Positions 1-10,593 are shown, counted from the first letter of the stretch. The stretch is 64,000 bases of DNA from Phocaeicola sartorii JCM 17136 = DSM 21941 (GCF_000614185.1 NZ_BAKM01000007.1:90853-154852); one strand, 5' to 3'. Program-made: numbers and translations. The notes: generated by a model from the letters alone, not told the origin.

Positions 1-1016
1 AACAGCGATTCGTTGATGCGGATCTCCAGTTCGGTGGCACGGTCTTTCAATGAATTAATTTTCAGACGTATGTTTTCCCGTTCCGCACCTTTGCGCGAAC
101 GGCGGTAGAGTTCGCGTATGGCTTTTCGGATACTCCAAAGTTGAGGATAATCCGGATGGCTTTCAAAACGGCGTTCATAGGTAAAAGAAAGCATTTTGTC
201 ATTGACACGGGTGGGGTTGCCGATTCGTAATACGGGAACTCCGCGATCGACCAGCTTTTCACTAATCCAGTCTACAGCCATATTGCTTTGAGCGCATACC
301 ATCACTTGGTTCTCGCGGTGCAGCGTTTCATAAATGGCTTCTACCAGCGTGGTGGTCTTTCCCGTTCCGGGAGGGCCATGGACAATGGCTACATCTTTGG
401 CGTGCATCACCTTGTTCACCGCTTCTTCTTGCGTACTGTTCAGCCACGGGAAACGGGCGGGACTAAAACTGAATGTTTGTGCTTTTAATGTACCGTGGAA
501 AATTTCCCGTAGCTCTGCCAGACGGTTGTCTTTCGCTTTGATAACCTGGCTTAAAGCCTCAAACATCAACCGGTAACTGGTCTCGTCAAAATAAAGTTGC
601 ACACCCAACCGGCACTCGGTGGACTGTATGCTGAGCAAAGCGTCTGCCGATGGCAGGACAATGACCATTCGGTCCTCATCCACATAGTTCACGGTGGCTG
701 TGAAGTTGAAATAATGAATGCTTCCCGAGGTATCCTGAGTGAAAAAGCAGACGGGACGTCCGAATTCGAATACATGTTCTATTTCTTTGTCTTCCTGCCT
801 CTCTATCTCTATAACCAGTTGGTTTAAAGAGTTGTAATAGCTTCTGCCTGTACAGACCGGATACCAGCACATGCCGCGTTTTACCTTGCGGTCGATGCCC
901 ATCGCTTCGGTCTGTTGCCTGAAAGTTTCTTTTTCGTAATTATATTCCATGTGAAGCAACAACTCTTTGCGTTGTAATTTGTTAATAATAGTAGAGAGGG
1001 ATTTGTGCTGGTTCAT
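1..1016 (-). CDS. Superfamily 1 DNA/RNA helicase, N-terminal part (cut by window edge)
   Basis: The minus strand is open from an ATG at 1016 to the window edge, about 338 codons. The product begins MNQHKSLSTIINKLQRKELL. After an N-terminal region of about 200 residues comes a Walker A motif, GPPGTGKTT (about residue 213), then AQSNMAVDW, which matches motif Ia of the Dna2/Upf1-like AAA helicases (AAA_11/AAA_12). The Walker B and C-terminal motifs would lie to the left of the window. Such proteins unwind nucleic acid with ATP; the exact substrate cannot be told. It is transcribed divergently from acnA and has a good promoter box at 1041-1048. Family confidence is high, specific role unknown. 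Confidence 0.88.
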   Translation of the reverse strand, partial: MNQHKSLSTIINKLQRKELLLHMEYNYEKETFRQQTEAMGIDRKVKRGMCWYPVCTGRSYYNSLNQLVIEIERQEDKEIEHVFEFGRPVCFFTQDTSGSIHYFNFTATVNYVDEDRMVIVLPSADALLSIQSTECRLGVQLYFDETSYRLMFEALSQVIKAKDNRLAELREIFHGTLKAQTFSFSPARFPWLNSTQEEAVNKVMHAKDVAIVHGPPGTGKTTTLVEAIYETLHRENQVMVCAQSNMAVDWISEKLVDRGVPVLRIGNPTRVNDKMLSFTYERRFESHPDYPQLWSIRKAIRELYRRSRKGAERENIRLKINSLKDRATELEIRINESL

Positions 1017-1040
1017 ATTTGTTCTTTTTTATAAGAATTG

Positions 1041-1048
1041 CAAAGATA
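1041..1048 (-). promoter_or_regulatory. Bacteroides -7 promoter box for the helicase gene
   Basis: The minus strand reads TATCTTTG, an exact match to the Bacteroides sigma-ABfr -7 consensus TAnnTTTG, 25 bases before the helicase ATG at 1016. No clear -33 element was seen. Confidence 0.6.
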
Positions 1049-1185
1049 ATAATTATCTCTCTAAAAGTGCTTTGTGTTTTATATTGTTAAATGTATTATA
1101 GACTACACAAGGATTCTATTGATTTCTTTATCTCACCAAAGATAAAATGGATTAAAAAACATAGTAACTATAAATTGTGGTAGGT

Positions 1186-3429
1186 ATGGTATATGACTTG
1201 GATATGTTAAAGGCCTTTTATGCTTCTTATGAAAAGAAGATCAGGCAGGTAAGAGCAGTGTTGCAGCGTCCGTTGACGTTGGCGGAAAAGATTCTGTACA
1301 TACATTTGTACGATGATGCACGGTTGAAAAACTACAGACGCGGTGAGGATTACGTGAATTTCCGTCCCGACCGTGTGGCTATGCAGGATGCGACGGCGCA
1401 GATGGCGCTGCTGCAATTTATCAATGCCGGAAAGACGGCTGCGGCTGTTCCCTCTACCGTGCATTGTGACCACTTGATCCAAGCATATAAAGGTGCCGGA
1501 CCGGATATTGCGACGGCGACAGAAACCAACCGCGAGGTATATGACTTCCTACGGGAGGTGTCTTCACGCTTTGGCATCGGATTCTGGAAGCCGGGTGCGG
1601 GTATCATTCATCAGGTGGTGCTGGAGAATTATGCTTTCCCCGGAGGGATGATGGTGGGGACTGATTCGCATACTCCGAATGCCGGAGGTTTGGGCATGGT
1701 GGCAATCGGAGTCGGTGGTGCCGATGCGGTGGATGTCATGACCGGCATGGAATGGGAATTGAAAATGCCGAAACTGATCGGCGTACATTTGAAAGGTGCG
1801 TTGAACGGATGGTCCTCTCCGAAAGATGTTATCTTGAAACTGGCTGGAATTCTGACTGTGAAAGGAGGGACAAATGCCATTATCGAATATTTTGGAGAAG
1901 GTACGGCTTCGCTTTCGGCTACCGGCAAAGCGACTATTTGTAATATGGGTGCAGAGGTGGGGGCTACGACTTCTCTTTTCCCGTATGATGAGCGGATGAA
2001 GGTGTATCTGGAGGCGACCGGACGCAAGGAAGTGGCTGCCATGGCCGATGCGTTGTCTGCTGATTTGCAGCCTGATGCGGAAGTTGTGGCTGATCCCTCA
2101 GCTTATTATGACCGGGTGATTGAAATTGATTTGTCCGAACTTGAGCCTTATATTAATGGACCGTTCACACCGGATGCCGCCACTCCTCTTTCGGAATTTG
2201 CCGAAAAAGTGCTGGTCAACGGTTATCCGCGTAAAATGGAAGTGGGGCTGATCGGTTCATGCACCAATTCCTCTTATCAGGATTTAAGCCGTGCGGCTTC
2301 CATCGCCCGGCAGGTAGCCGAGAAGCATTTAAGAGTGGCGGCTCCTTTGATTGTCAATCCGGGTTCGGAACAGATTCGTGCTACAGCCGAGCGTGACGGC
2401 ATGATGGATGCTTTTCTGAGAATAGGAGCTATCATAATGGCCAATGCTTGCGGCCCATGTATCGGCCAATGGAAGCGGCACACAGATGACCCGGCCCGTA
2501 AGAACTCGATTGTGACCTCTTTCAATCGTAATTTCGCCAAACGTGCGGACGGCAATCCGAATACACATGCCTTTGTGGCTTCTCCCGAAGTGGTGCTGGC
2601 CCTGACCATTGCAGGTGATTTGTGCTTCAACCCGTTGAAGGATGCTTTGATCAATCAGAATGGTGAGAAGGTGAAACTGAGAGTTCCCGCAGGGGATGAA
2701 TTGCCGTTGGCCGGTTTTACTCAGGGAAATCCAGGCTATCTGGCTCCGGAAGGCGCGCAGGTAGAAATCAAAGTGAATCCCGAATCACAACGTTTGCAAT
2801 TGCTGGCTCCGTTTGCGGCTTGGGATGGAAAAGATTTTGCAGATATGCCTTTACTGATTAAGGCGCAAGGCAAATGTACCACAGACCATATTTCAATGGC
2901 AGGCCCGTGGCTGCGTTTCCGTGGCCATCTGGAAAATATCTCGGACAATATGCTGATGGGAGCGGTGAATGCATTCAACGGTGAGACGAACAAGGTGTGG
3001 AACCGCTTGACAAATACGTATGAGAGTGTGTCGGGTACGGCCAAGCAATACAAGGCCAAAGGGATCAGTTCCATTGTGGTTGCAGAGGAAAATTATGGTG
3101 AAGGTTCCAGCCGTGAACATGCCGCTATGGAGCCTCGTTTCTTGAATGTAAAGGTTATTCTGGCGAAGAGTTTCGCCCGTATTCATGAGACGAATTTGAA
3201 AAAGCAGGGAATGCTGGCGGTGACTTTTATAGATAAAGCGGACTACGACAAGATTCAGGAACATGATTTGATTACCGTCAGCGGATTGGCGGACTTTGCT
3301 CCCGACAAGAATCTGACTGTAACCTTGTATCACGAGGATGGGAGCAAGGATTGTTTTGAAGTGCAACATACCTATAACGAACAGCAGATAGGTTGGTTCC
3401 GTGCCGGCTCTGCTCTAAATGCAAGATAA
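1186..3429 (+). CDS. acnA: Aconitate hydratase
   Basis: Cytoplasmic [4Fe-4S] enzyme that isomerises citrate to isocitrate. The protein of 747 residues has the aconitase cluster cysteines in GSCTNSS (about residue 354) and ACGPCIGQW (about residue 420). It also has the N-terminal TVHCDHLIQ and DSHTPN motifs and the C-terminal swivel domain motif [10 protein letters not shown]. The length fits the mitochondrial-type aconitases. An in-frame GTG at 1177 could also start it, but the ATG at 1186 ([11 protein letters not shown]) is preferred. icd begins 3 bases after its stop and gltA follows, so the three genes form one operon for the oxidative arm from citrate to 2-oxoglutarate. Confidence 0.96.
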   Translation: MVYDLDMLKAFYASYEKKIRQVRAVLQRPLTLAEKILYIHLYDDARLKNYRRGEDYVNFRPDRVAMQDATAQMALLQFINAGKTAAAVPSTVHCDHLIQAYKGAGPDIATATETNREVYDFLREVSSRFGIGFWKPGAGIIHQVVLENYAFPGGMMVGTDSHTPNAGGLGMVAIGVGGADAVDVMTGMEWELKMPKLIGVHLKGALNGWSSPKDVILKLAGILTVKGGTNAIIEYFGEGTASLSATGKATICNMGAEVGATTSLFPYDERMKVYLEATGRKEVAAMADALSADLQPDAEVVADPSAYYDRVIEIDLSELEPYINGPFTPDAATPLSEFAEKVLVNGYPRKMEVGLIGSCTNSSYQDLSRAASIARQVAEKHLRVAAPLIVNPGSEQIRATAERDGMMDAFLRIGAIIMANACGPCIGQWKRHTDDPARKNSIVTSFNRNFAKRADGNPNTHAFVASPEVVLALTIAGDLCFNPLKDALINQNGEKVKLRVPAGDELPLAGFTQGNPGYLAPEGAQVEIKVNPESQRLQLLAPFAAWDGKDFADMPLLIKAQGKCTTDHISMAGPWLRFRGHLENISDNMLMGAVNAFNGETNKVWNRLTNTYESVSGTAKQYKAKGISSIVVAEENYGEGSSREHAAMEPRFLNVKVILAKSFARIHETNLKKQGMLAVTFIDKADYDKIQEHDLITVSGLADFAPDKNLTVTLYHEDGSKDCFEVQHTYNEQQIGWFRAGSALNAR

Positions 3430-3432
3430 AAG

Positions 3433-4578
3433 ATGAAAAAGACAGTACCTTATATTATAGGCGACGGAGTGGGAGTGGAAATCACTCCCGCTATGCAAGC
3501 CATAGTCAATGCAGCCGTGAAAAAGGCGTATGGCGATGAACATGAAATAGAATGGATGGAAGTATTGGCAGGGGAGCGTGCTTTTAATGAAACAGGCTCC
3601 TGGTTGCCGGATGAGACCATGAAAGCGTTTCAAGAATATGGCGTAGGGATTAAGGGCCCGTTGACTACTCCCGTAGGAGGTGGCATCCGCTCTTTGAATG
3701 TGGCTTTGCGTCAGACGTTGGATTTGTATGTGTGTTTGCGTCCTGTACGCTGGTTCAGCGGAGTGGTATCTCCGGTGAAGGAGCCGCAGAAAGTGGATAT
3801 GCATATTTTCCGTGAAAATACGGAGGATATTTATGCAGGTATAGAATGGGAAGCAGGTACGCCGGAAGCTGAGAAGTTCTATCGTTTTTTGCACGATGAA
3901 ATGGGAGTGACGAAAGTGCGATTCCCTGAAAGTTCTTCTTTTGGTGTAAAACCGGTGTCCAGAGAAGGAACGGAACGTTTGGTACGTGCGGCGTGCAACT
4001 ATGCTTTAGAGCATGGCTTGCCGTCAGTGACGTTGGTGCATAAAGGAAATATCATGAAATTTACTGAAGGCGGCTTCAAAAAATGGGGGTATGAACTGGC
4101 GGAGCGTGAGTTCGGTGATGCCGTTGCATCGGGCAGACTGGTGATAAAAGACTGCATAGCCGATGCGTTTTTGCAGAACACCTTGTTGATTCCCGAAGAA
4201 TATTCAGTGGTGGCTACCTTGAATTTGAACGGAGATTACATTTCAGATCAGTTGGCTGCTATGGTAGGCGGTATCGGGATTGCTCCCGGAGCGAACATCA
4301 ATTACAATACCGGTCATGCCATTTTTGAGGCGACTCATGGCACGGCTCCCAATATTGCCGGAAAAGACGTGGTGAATCCTTGCTCATTAATTCTCTCGGC
4401 TGTCATGATGCTGGAACATTTTGGCTGGAATAAGGCGGCAGAGCTGATAGTGAATGCTTTGGAATCCAGTTTTGGCGAGGGACGGGCTACTCATGACCTT
4501 GCCCGTTTTATGCCCGGAGGTGTTTCACTTGGAACATCAGCGTTTACAAAAGAAATCATAGAAAGAATAAACCCCTAA
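3433..4578 (+). CDS. icd: Isocitrate dehydrogenase (probably NADP-dependent)
   Basis: Oxidatively decarboxylates isocitrate to 2-oxoglutarate in the cytoplasm. The 381-residue protein starts [14 protein letters not shown], with the isopropylmalate/isocitrate dehydrogenase fold signatures: [13 protein letters not shown], the K-containing [13 protein letters not shown], the acidic metal site in [19 protein letters not shown], and [13 protein letters not shown] near the cofactor site. It lies 3 bases after acnA and 12 bases before gltA. The NADP assignment is by family resemblance and not proven by specificity residues here. Confidence 0.95.
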   Translation: MKKTVPYIIGDGVGVEITPAMQAIVNAAVKKAYGDEHEIEWMEVLAGERAFNETGSWLPDETMKAFQEYGVGIKGPLTTPVGGGIRSLNVALRQTLDLYVCLRPVRWFSGVVSPVKEPQKVDMHIFRENTEDIYAGIEWEAGTPEAEKFYRFLHDEMGVTKVRFPESSSFGVKPVSREGTERLVRAACNYALEHGLPSVTLVHKGNIMKFTEGGFKKWGYELAEREFGDAVASGRLVIKDCIADAFLQNTLLIPEEYSVVATLNLNGDYISDQLAAMVGGIGIAPGANINYNTGHAIFEATHGTAPNIAGKDVVNPCSLILSAVMMLEHFGWNKAAELIVNALESSFGEGRATHDLARFMPGGVSLGTSAFTKEIIERINP

Positions 4579-4590
4579 AAACTCACGGAT

Positions 4591-5934
4591 ATGAAGAAAG
4601 AATATATCATTTACAAACTCTCCGAGGAAATGAAGAATGCCACCCGGATTGAGAACGAACTGTTCAAGAAGTATGATGTAAAGCGCGGATTGCGTAACGA
4701 AGACGGTACTGGTGTCTTGGTAGGGTTGACCAAGATAGGTAACGTAGTAGGGTATGAACGTATTCCCGGCGGAGGATTGAAACCGATTCCCGGCAAACTT
4801 TTCTATCGTGGGTATGATTTGGAAGATTTGGCACATAGCATCATTAAAGAGAAACGTTTTGGTTTTGAGGAGGTGGCCTATCTGCTATTGTCCGGTCATT
4901 TGCCTGACAAGGAAGAGCTGGCGTCTTTCTGTGAACTGATTAATGACAATACACCGTTGGAGCAGAAGACCAAGATGAATATCATTGAGCTGGAGGGAAA
5001 TAACATTATGAACATTCTGGCCCGTAGTGTGCTCGAGATGTACCGTTTTGACCCGCAGGCGGATGATACTTCGCGCGATAATCTGATGCGCCAGAGTATT
5101 GACTTGATTTCCAAGTTCCCGACCATTATTGCATACGCTTATAACATGTTGCGTCATGCCACCTACGGACGTTCATTGCATATCCGTCATCCGCGTGAAA
5201 AACTGTCAGTTGCGGAAAATTTCCTGTATATGTTGAAAAAGGATTATACGGATCTCGATGCGCGTACGCTTGATTTGCTGTTGGTGCTTCAGGCTGAACA
5301 TGGAGGTGGTAATAACTCGACTTTTACCGTCCGTGTTGTTTCTTCCAGCCGTACGGATACTTACTCGGCCATTGCTGCCGGTATCGGTTCGTTGAAAGGT
5401 CCGCTTCACGGAGGGGCGAATATCCAGGTGGCGGATATGTTCCATCATTTGCAGGAAAACATCAAGGATTGGACCAATGTGGACGAAATTGATACTTACT
5501 TTACCCGTATGTTGAATAAGGAGGCGTATGATAAGTCCGGTCTGATTTATGGTATCGGCCATGCGGTCTATACTATTTCCGATCCTCGTGCCATCTTGTT
5601 GAAAGAACTGGCTCGTGACTTGGCAAAAGAAAAAGGTAAGGAAGAAGAGTTTGCTTTCCTGGAATTGTTGGAGGAACGTGCCATTGCTATGTTCGGAAAG
5701 ATTAAGAATAACGGCAAGACGGTGTCCAGCAATATTGATTTTTATTCAGGATTTGTTTATGAAATGATTGGTTTGCCTCAGGAAATCTTTACTCCGTTGT
5801 TTGCAATGGCCCGTATCGTGGGCTGGTGCGCACATCGCAATGAAGAATTGAACTTTGAAGGAAAGCGTATTATTCGTCCGGCCTACAAGAATGTATTGGA
5901 AGAGTTGGAATATGTGCCGTTGAAACAGAGATAA
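4591..5934 (+). CDS. gltA: Citrate synthase
   Basis: Condenses acetyl-CoA and oxaloacetate to citrate. The protein has 447 residues. Family signatures are the N-terminal PGKLFYRGYDLEDLA, LQAEHGGGNNSTFTVRVVSS around the first catalytic His, GPLHGGAN, GIGHAVYTISDPRA and, late in the protein, VSSNIDFYSGFVYEM carrying the catalytic Asp. It is the third gene of the acnA-icd-gltA operon. No oxoglutarate dehydrogenase gene lies nearby, so the operon as seen would supply 2-oxoglutarate for glutamate synthesis rather than a full cycle (inference). Confidence 0.96.
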   Translation: MKKEYIIYKLSEEMKNATRIENELFKKYDVKRGLRNEDGTGVLVGLTKIGNVVGYERIPGGGLKPIPGKLFYRGYDLEDLAHSIIKEKRFGFEEVAYLLLSGHLPDKEELASFCELINDNTPLEQKTKMNIIELEGNNIMNILARSVLEMYRFDPQADDTSRDNLMRQSIDLISKFPTIIAYAYNMLRHATYGRSLHIRHPREKLSVAENFLYMLKKDYTDLDARTLDLLLVLQAEHGGGNNSTFTVRVVSSSRTDTYSAIAAGIGSLKGPLHGGANIQVADMFHHLQENIKDWTNVDEIDTYFTRMLNKEAYDKSGLIYGIGHAVYTISDPRAILLKELARDLAKEKGKEEEFAFLELLEERAIAMFGKIKNNGKTVSSNIDFYSGFVYEMIGLPQEIFTPLFAMARIVGWCAHRNEELNFEGKRIIRPAYKNVLEELEYVPLKQR

Positions 5935-5969
5935 CGGTTTAGAGACATCCTCTTTATCCAACAGTGCGG

Positions 5970-6215
5970 CCCGGTTATTGTCGTCAGCGGTGTACGCAAT
6001 TCATGGAGAATGGCATGCACCGCTTTCTTGCGGGAAGCAATCAGTGACTCGTTTTGTACCACAGAATGTTTCAGTTACCCTATCAAATCTGTCGTTTCTT
6101 TCTTATACCGTTTGATACAGTTCGCATTTCGGTGCATGATGATATAGGAAATGGCCAAAAGCAGAAGAGCAATCAGCAAATAACCAGAAACAATTATTTT
6201 TCGGATAAATATCAT
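5970..6215 (-). pseudogene. Remnant of a membrane sensor histidine kinase
   Basis: The minus strand from the ATG at 6215 encodes MIFIRKIIVSGYLLIALLLL, a basic start and a membrane helix. It then runs into a stop at 6075-6077. The same frame continues with ESLIASRKKAVHAILHELRT and then PLTTITG, a clear HisKA phosphoacceptor (H-box) motif. The sequence loses similarity near 5970 and meets the gltA 3' end. The sensor, most of the dimerisation domain and the whole ATPase domain are missing. It is the dead end of a deletion, not a gene. The bases from 5935 to 5969 and 6216 to 6252 hold nothing else that I recognise. Confidence 0.75.
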
Positions 6216-6252
6216 TTCTTTTGATGTTTATTGCATTCTCGTTATGAATATC

Positions 6253-7426
6253 TTATGCATCTATTGAAGTCTTTTTTACAAAATGCACAAAACGCTTCAG
6301 CCCTTCTGTCAGTGTATTACGAGGGCAGGCGATATTCCAACGCATGAATCCTTCGCCCTCCGCGCCATACATAGTTCCTGCATTAAGCCACAATCGGGCT
6401 TCGGTGACCAATCGCCGTTCGAGTTCCTCCGAAGATATACCGAGTTTGCGGCAATCCATCCAGACAAGATAAGTTCCTTCCAATATTGTGACAGGAAACT
6501 CCGGCAGATGCTCACGACAGAAATCCCGCATATAGAGATAATTGGCGTGTAGATACTCGATAAGTTGGTCCAACCACTCTTTCCCTTCGTTATAAGCCGC
6601 TTGGGTAGCGATTACTCCAAACGGATTGACATCGCATACTTCGTTGTCGTTGATGGCACGGTCGATTCTCGCACGGCGGTCGGCATTGGCGCAGACGATG
6701 TTTGCAATTTGCAATCCGGCGATATTGAACGCCTTGCTGGGGGATATGCAGGTGACGGAATGTCGCAAAAAATCTTCTGAGATAGAGGCAAATGGCGTGT
6801 AACAATATCCTGGAAAAACCAGTTCACAGTGAATTTCGTCCGAAACGACTGTAACGCCGTGGCGGATACAGATTTCTCCGATATGTACCAGTTCCTCACG
6901 TTTCCAGACTCTTCCGGCAGGATTGTGAGGATTGCACAGCAGCATCACCTTTATTTTCGGATCAGCGGCTTTGCGCTCCAAGTCTTCGTAATCAATCGTG
7001 TAAGTATGGTCTGCAAAGACCAACGGAGAAGAGACCATTTCGCACCCGTTGTTGCGGATGGACGAAAAGAAACAGTTATAGACGGGTGTCTGCACCAGCA
7101 CCTTGTCGCCCGGAACGGTCAAAGCTTTGATGATTGCCGATACCGCCGGCACCACACCTGATGTGTAAATAATCCATTCACGGTCCATCTTCCAACCGTG
7201 ACGATGTACGAACCAGTCTATAACAGTCTCGTAATAACTGTCGGGCACACGTATAACCGAAAATGCCGTGTTCTACCCGTCGGTGCAAAGCATCGACGAT
7301 AACAGGGGCTGTACGGAAATCCATATCAGCCACCCACATCGGCAATACATTCTCGTTTTCGGCACTGTCCCATTTGTAGGAATCGGTTCCCCGGCGCGAA
7401 ATTTGTTCATCGAAGTCGTATTTCAT
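6253..7426 (-). pseudogene. MalY/PatB-type PLP-dependent C-S lyase (aminotransferase fold), frameshifted
   Basis: The N-terminal part (7426 to about 7250) starts [20 protein letters not shown], with [10 protein letters not shown] typical of MalY/PatB cystathionine beta-lyases. The rest (about 7248 to 6253) carries LLCNPHNPAGRVW and the PLP lysine in SPSKAFNIAGLQ. The two parts are in different frames, joined at 7249-7255 just after HGIFGYT. Removing one base or adding two restores about 390 residues, the normal family length. Family members cleave cystathionine or cysteine to pyruvate, ammonia and a thiol. The gene overlaps DUF3737 by 4 bases (7423-7426), so the two are one transcription unit. 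It may be a true pseudogene or a sequencing error. Confidence 0.82.
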
Positions 7427-8301
7427 ACCTTCATCTTAATCGGTGAAACAAGTACGATCGTCCCGGAGACGGATTTCACAATCGGCAGGAGCTTGATGTT
7501 CTCGTCTATGGTGATGGAGCCGTATTCATCGGCTACGATGCGTCCCGACATTGGATTCTTGATATTCGTGATGGCTCCGCGAATATCGGCCTGCAACGTG
7601 CTGTACTCGAATGCACGGTCACAGTCTGGTCCGAAGGTGCAGTTTTCCAGTATGAGGTCGTGAGCGTAGCAGAGCGGCTGTTCACCGGTGATATGGCAAT
7701 TGACCAGACGCAGGTTCTTCGAATGCCAGCCGAGGTACTCGCCGTTGAGTTCGGAATCGTAGATAGTCACATTCTCAACTTCCCAGAACGCATCCTTCGT
7801 CGTGATTTTGGCACGATGGATTTCTACGTTCTTCACGTACTGGAACACATATTTGCTGTCGCTCTCCAATCCGTCCACATAAATGTCGTTACTGAACATG
7901 AAAGGATAGGTACCGCCCTGCAGTTTGAGATTCTTGATGCGGATGCCGTTGCAACGCCAGAACACTTCATCGGCATCGTTCATCGTTACGTTCTCAATGT
8001 CTATTTCGTCCATCTCACGGAACATTTTCGGTGCGTCGATAATCGTGTCGGTCATTTTCAGGTGGTCGGAGTACCACAAGGCCGAGCGACCTCCGACATC
8101 GAAATAACAACGGTCGATTTTGAAACCGTGTACATGCCAGAAGGGGTAGTTACCCTCGAAACGGCAATTTACAGCTTCTATATTGCTACACTCTTTGATG
8201 GCCGATTCACCAGCGCGGATAATCACATTTTCCAGACGGAGATCATGGGACTCGAACAGGGGACGCTCGCCCCCAAATTCAGTATCTTTAATCAGTTTCA
8301 T
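7423..8301 (-). CDS. DUF3737 family protein (right-handed beta-helix)
   Basis: A 292-residue protein with repeated short units such as [20 protein letters not shown] and [11 protein letters not shown], each about 20 residues. This is the pattern of a right-handed parallel beta-helix and matches DUF3737. There is no signal peptide, so it is probably cytoplasmic. Function is unknown for the family. Its stop overlaps the start of the C-S lyase gene by an ATGA, which suggests translational coupling. Other beta-helix proteins act on sugars, but nothing here shows an active site. Confidence 0.85.
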   Translation of the reverse strand: MKLIKDTEFGGERPLFESHDLRLENVIIRAGESAIKECSNIEAVNCRFEGNYPFWHVHGFKIDRCYFDVGGRSALWYSDHLKMTDTIIDAPKMFREMDEIDIENVTMNDADEVFWRCNGIRIKNLKLQGGTYPFMFSNDIYVDGLESDSKYVFQYVKNVEIHRAKITTKDAFWEVENVTIYDSELNGEYLGWHSKNLRLVNCHITGEQPLCYAHDLILENCTFGPDCDRAFEYSTLQADIRGAITNIKNPMSGRIVADEYGSITIDENIKLLPIVKSVSGTIVLVSPIKMKV

Positions 8302-8314
8302 TTAGAATATTATT

Positions 8315-8389
8315 TTAGTTATCAGTCTTATTGATTTCAAAAGTCACGTTCACATTGCCTCTTCCAAGAGCCGAAGCCAGCCCTGACGG
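8315..8389 (-). pseudogene. C-terminal scrap of a cyclophilin-like fold protein
   Basis: In one minus-strand frame these bases encode PSGLASALGRGNVNVTFEIN followed by KTDN and a stop at 8315-8317. The segment resembles the last strand region of bacterial cyclophilin-like domain proteins. The frame is closed by a stop just upstream, so only about 25 codons survive. It lies between DUF3737 and a flavodoxin remnant and fits the general decay of this locus. The match is short and the family call is tentative. Confidence 0.4.
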
Positions 8390-8399
8390 ATTTTATATG

Positions 8400-8730
8400 T
8401 TATAATTCCAATCCCATTTTATAGGCTTTCTCAAGGTGCTCAGGTGCGATTTGACGGGCTGTATTTTCACATTCCGTACAACCGCCTGCCAGATAAGTCC
8501 CGGCCTCTTTCCCACCCAACACACCGCTGATAATATGAAAATAACTCAAAGCCTGGTCGAAAGTATGCTCGTTATTATCTCCAGCGGTCATAAGCAGCAC
8601 GGTTTCTTTCTCAGATGAGGAGGTTCTTCCATTTTGCAGTCTTTCAGAAAACGGAAAATAGTCGCCCCCCCCCAAGCAATACGCCGCCAGCAGTCAGCAA
8701 ACTGTTTCTTAAAAATGTTCTTCTTTCCAT
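8400..8730 (-). pseudogene. Tat-signal start joined to the C-terminal end of a flavodoxin-family reductase, out of frame
   Basis: An ATG at 8730 begins MERRTFLRNSLLTAGGVLL, a good twin-arginine signal sequence. It runs into nine consecutive G (8665-8673, C on the plus strand) and then stops. Shifted by one base, the other side reads ERLQNGRTSSSEKETVLLMT and ends GGCTECENTARQIAPEHLEK, like the C-terminal end of multimeric flavodoxin/NADPH-dependent FMN reductases. The middle of that family (flavin site) is missing. The likely history is a deletion that joined two genes. With 8 or 11 G the two halves would be one frame, so slippage could switch a fusion peptide on or off; I think decay is more likely. 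Confidence 0.6.
8665..8673. repeat. Homopolymer of nine C (G on the coding strand)
   Basis: Nine C in a row at the exact junction of the Tat-signal start and the flavodoxin remnant. Tracts of this length slip readily in replication and are also hard to sequence. Confidence 0.9.
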
Positions 8731-8866
8731 ATTTTATAATCCTTGTTTCAAACAGTTATTCTTCTGATTTTCACATTGCAAAATTACGTTGAAACTACAA
8801 ATCACTCAAAAGCATCTGCCACCATCATTGGAGTGGCAGGTGCTATCACTGTTATTCAGGTTTTCT

Positions 8867-9928
8867 TTATTTCAGGTATTTCTTGAAGAACTCTTCCAGC
8901 TTGTCGAACGGAATAACATCCGTCCGGTCATACAAATCCGTATGCACGGCACCAGGAATAATCATCAGTTCCTTGTTGTCGCCTTTCAGTTTCTTGAAAG
9001 TATCTTCGCTAAAATAGCGGGAGTGGGCTTTCTCACCATGAATGAGCAACACGGCACTACGGATTTCATCGGCATACGCAAGAATAGGTGCGTTGAGAAA
9101 TGCGAGATTGGAGGTCTTGTTCCAACCTAAACCAGAGTTGATGGAACGAGGATGATAGCCTCGTTCGGTCTTGTAATAGTCGTAATAATCCTTCATGAAC
9201 TGCGGCGCGTCGTCGGCAGGCTTCGGGTTCATCACGGTGCGGGGATAAGTACCTGTACGGTAGTCTTCCGTACGTTGGGCGTTGAGTTCCTGGCGCATCT
9301 TATAGCGTGCATCAGCATTGTCATTGGCATCGAAATAACCATTTGCTGAACAACGGCTGATGTCGTACATCGTGGAAGCTACCGTAGCCTTGATACGTGT
9401 GTCGTTGGCAGCCGCGTTGATGGCAAATCCGCCCCAGCCACAAATACCTACTATGCCGATACGTTCAGCATCCACGTCCGGACGTGTTGCAAGGTAATCC
9501 ACCGCAGCCGAGAAGTCTTCAGTATTGATGTCCGGCGAAGCTATGTAGCGGGGCTGGCCACCGCTTTCACCTGTGAACGATGGGTCGAAAGCAATCGTCA
9601 GGAATCCCCGTTCAGCAAGAGTCTGGGCATACAGTCCCGATGACTGTTCCTTTACAGCCCCGAACGGACCACTGACAGCGATGGCAGGCAATTTTCCTCC
9701 GGCGGTCGTTTTCGGTACATACAAGTCAGCGGCGAGCGTGATGCCGTAACGGTTAACGAAGGTCACTTTGCTGTGGCTTACCTTGTCGCTCTTCGGGAAC
9801 GTCTTGTCCCATTCCTGTGTTAATTTCAGTTTTTCCATATTTCTACTACTTTGAGTGTTCTGCGCCGGGCTTTCCATCAGACCGAAAAGGCAGAGGAAAG
9901 TGGCCGTTAAAATAGTTATACGTTTCAT
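8867..9928 (-). CDS. Secreted alpha/beta hydrolase (YcjY/DLH-like)
   Basis: About 353 residues from the ATG at 9928, chosen because it starts a signal peptide (MKRITILTATFLCLFGLMES). An upstream in-frame ATG at 9973 would place 15 polar residues before it. The fold signatures are LPAIAVSGPFGAVKEQSSG, the nucleophile elbow GICGWGGFA with Cys in place of Ser (as in dienelactone hydrolases), LLIHGEKAHS, and a C-terminal catalytic His in GAVHTDLYD. Substrate is unknown. It is the only intact gene between DUF3737 and 10606, and the flanking genes are remnants, so it may be what is left of a redox/hydrolase cluster. Confidence 0.85.
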   Translation of the reverse strand: MKRITILTATFLCLFGLMESPAQNTQSSRNMEKLKLTQEWDKTFPKSDKVSHSKVTFVNRYGITLAADLYVPKTTAGGKLPAIAVSGPFGAVKEQSSGLYAQTLAERGFLTIAFDPSFTGESGGQPRYIASPDINTEDFSAAVDYLATRPDVDAERIGIVGICGWGGFAINAAANDTRIKATVASTMYDISRCSANGYFDANDNADARYKMRQELNAQRTEDYRTGTYPRTVMNPKPADDAPQFMKDYYDYYKTERGYHPRSINSGLGWNKTSNLAFLNAPILAYADEIRSAVLLIHGEKAHSRYFSEDTFKKLKGDNKELMIIPGAVHTDLYDRTDVIPFDKLEEFFKKYLK

Positions 9929-10560
9929 AATCGCTGTGAATTTAATGTTTATCGTTTCTTGTTTTCTTTTCACTGTACAAAATTACAGCGGATTACAGAG
10001 AACGCCGGTAGATGGATTACAGATAATATAACCCCAATTACATGATTTTCGGAAAGAACGGCAATTCATTACACGCGAAAATAGAAACAAAACCGTACTC
10101 GGAGAATTGGACACCCTGCTTAATGGGAAGGCTGATGCCATCTATGGCCCAAACAACGCTTACGGCTTTACATTGCGTCCTATCCGCGACCATCAGCATA
10201 GCACCAGTACAACACGGTAAAGCATAACTTCGTTTGTCTTTATACAGGATGCGGAATCATAGGCTTAAGCCCCTTTCTGCGGTGGTGGGATAATCCGTAA
10301 CCGGACGGTAGGATAAACAGGCTTTCTTTCAAAACCATTTTATCCCGAACTCACGTCTATAATGACTACATGGATACGATAGAAAAGATGCTCCGTCGTC
10401 TTCGCTATGATTGGTTTTTTCAATCGTTGGTACATTGCTGTATAATTTCCTGTTTGAACTCCGACAATGTAGATACATCTCAGCCGGATTGGTTTATAAG
10501 GTAAACCTTTCTTTTTCTCGCAAAAAATCTCTTAATTGTTGCTTACATCTGATTTTTCCC
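9929..10560. other. Gap of about 630 bases with gene debris and no intact gene
   Basis: The plus strand holds a 63-codon open stretch from 10032 to 10220 without a start, containing NKTVLGELDTLLNGKADAIY and YGFTLRPIRDHQHS, which reads like protein but which I do not recognise. A second open piece around 10330-10500 includes HVYNDYMDTIEKMLRRLRYD. Both lack starts and are interrupted by stops, so I take them as remnants of one or two lost genes. No RNA gene was seen. Confidence 0.45.
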
Positions 10561-10561
10561 T

Positions 10562-10569
10562 TAAATTTG
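10562..10569 (+). promoter_or_regulatory. Bacteroides -7 promoter box for the reductase cluster
   Basis: TAAATTTG fits TAnnTTTG and lies 38 bases before the ATG at 10607. The box is repeated in inverted form as CTAAATTTA at 10581-10589, giving a loose dyad that could bind a regulator. Confidence 0.5.
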
Positions 10570-10593
10570 TTAGTGACTTACTAAATTTAATCT

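Noticed and set aside
1177..1185. GTG at 1177 as the start of aconitase
   Set aside because: Only three codons longer and without a ribosome site; the ATG at 1186 fits the family start better.
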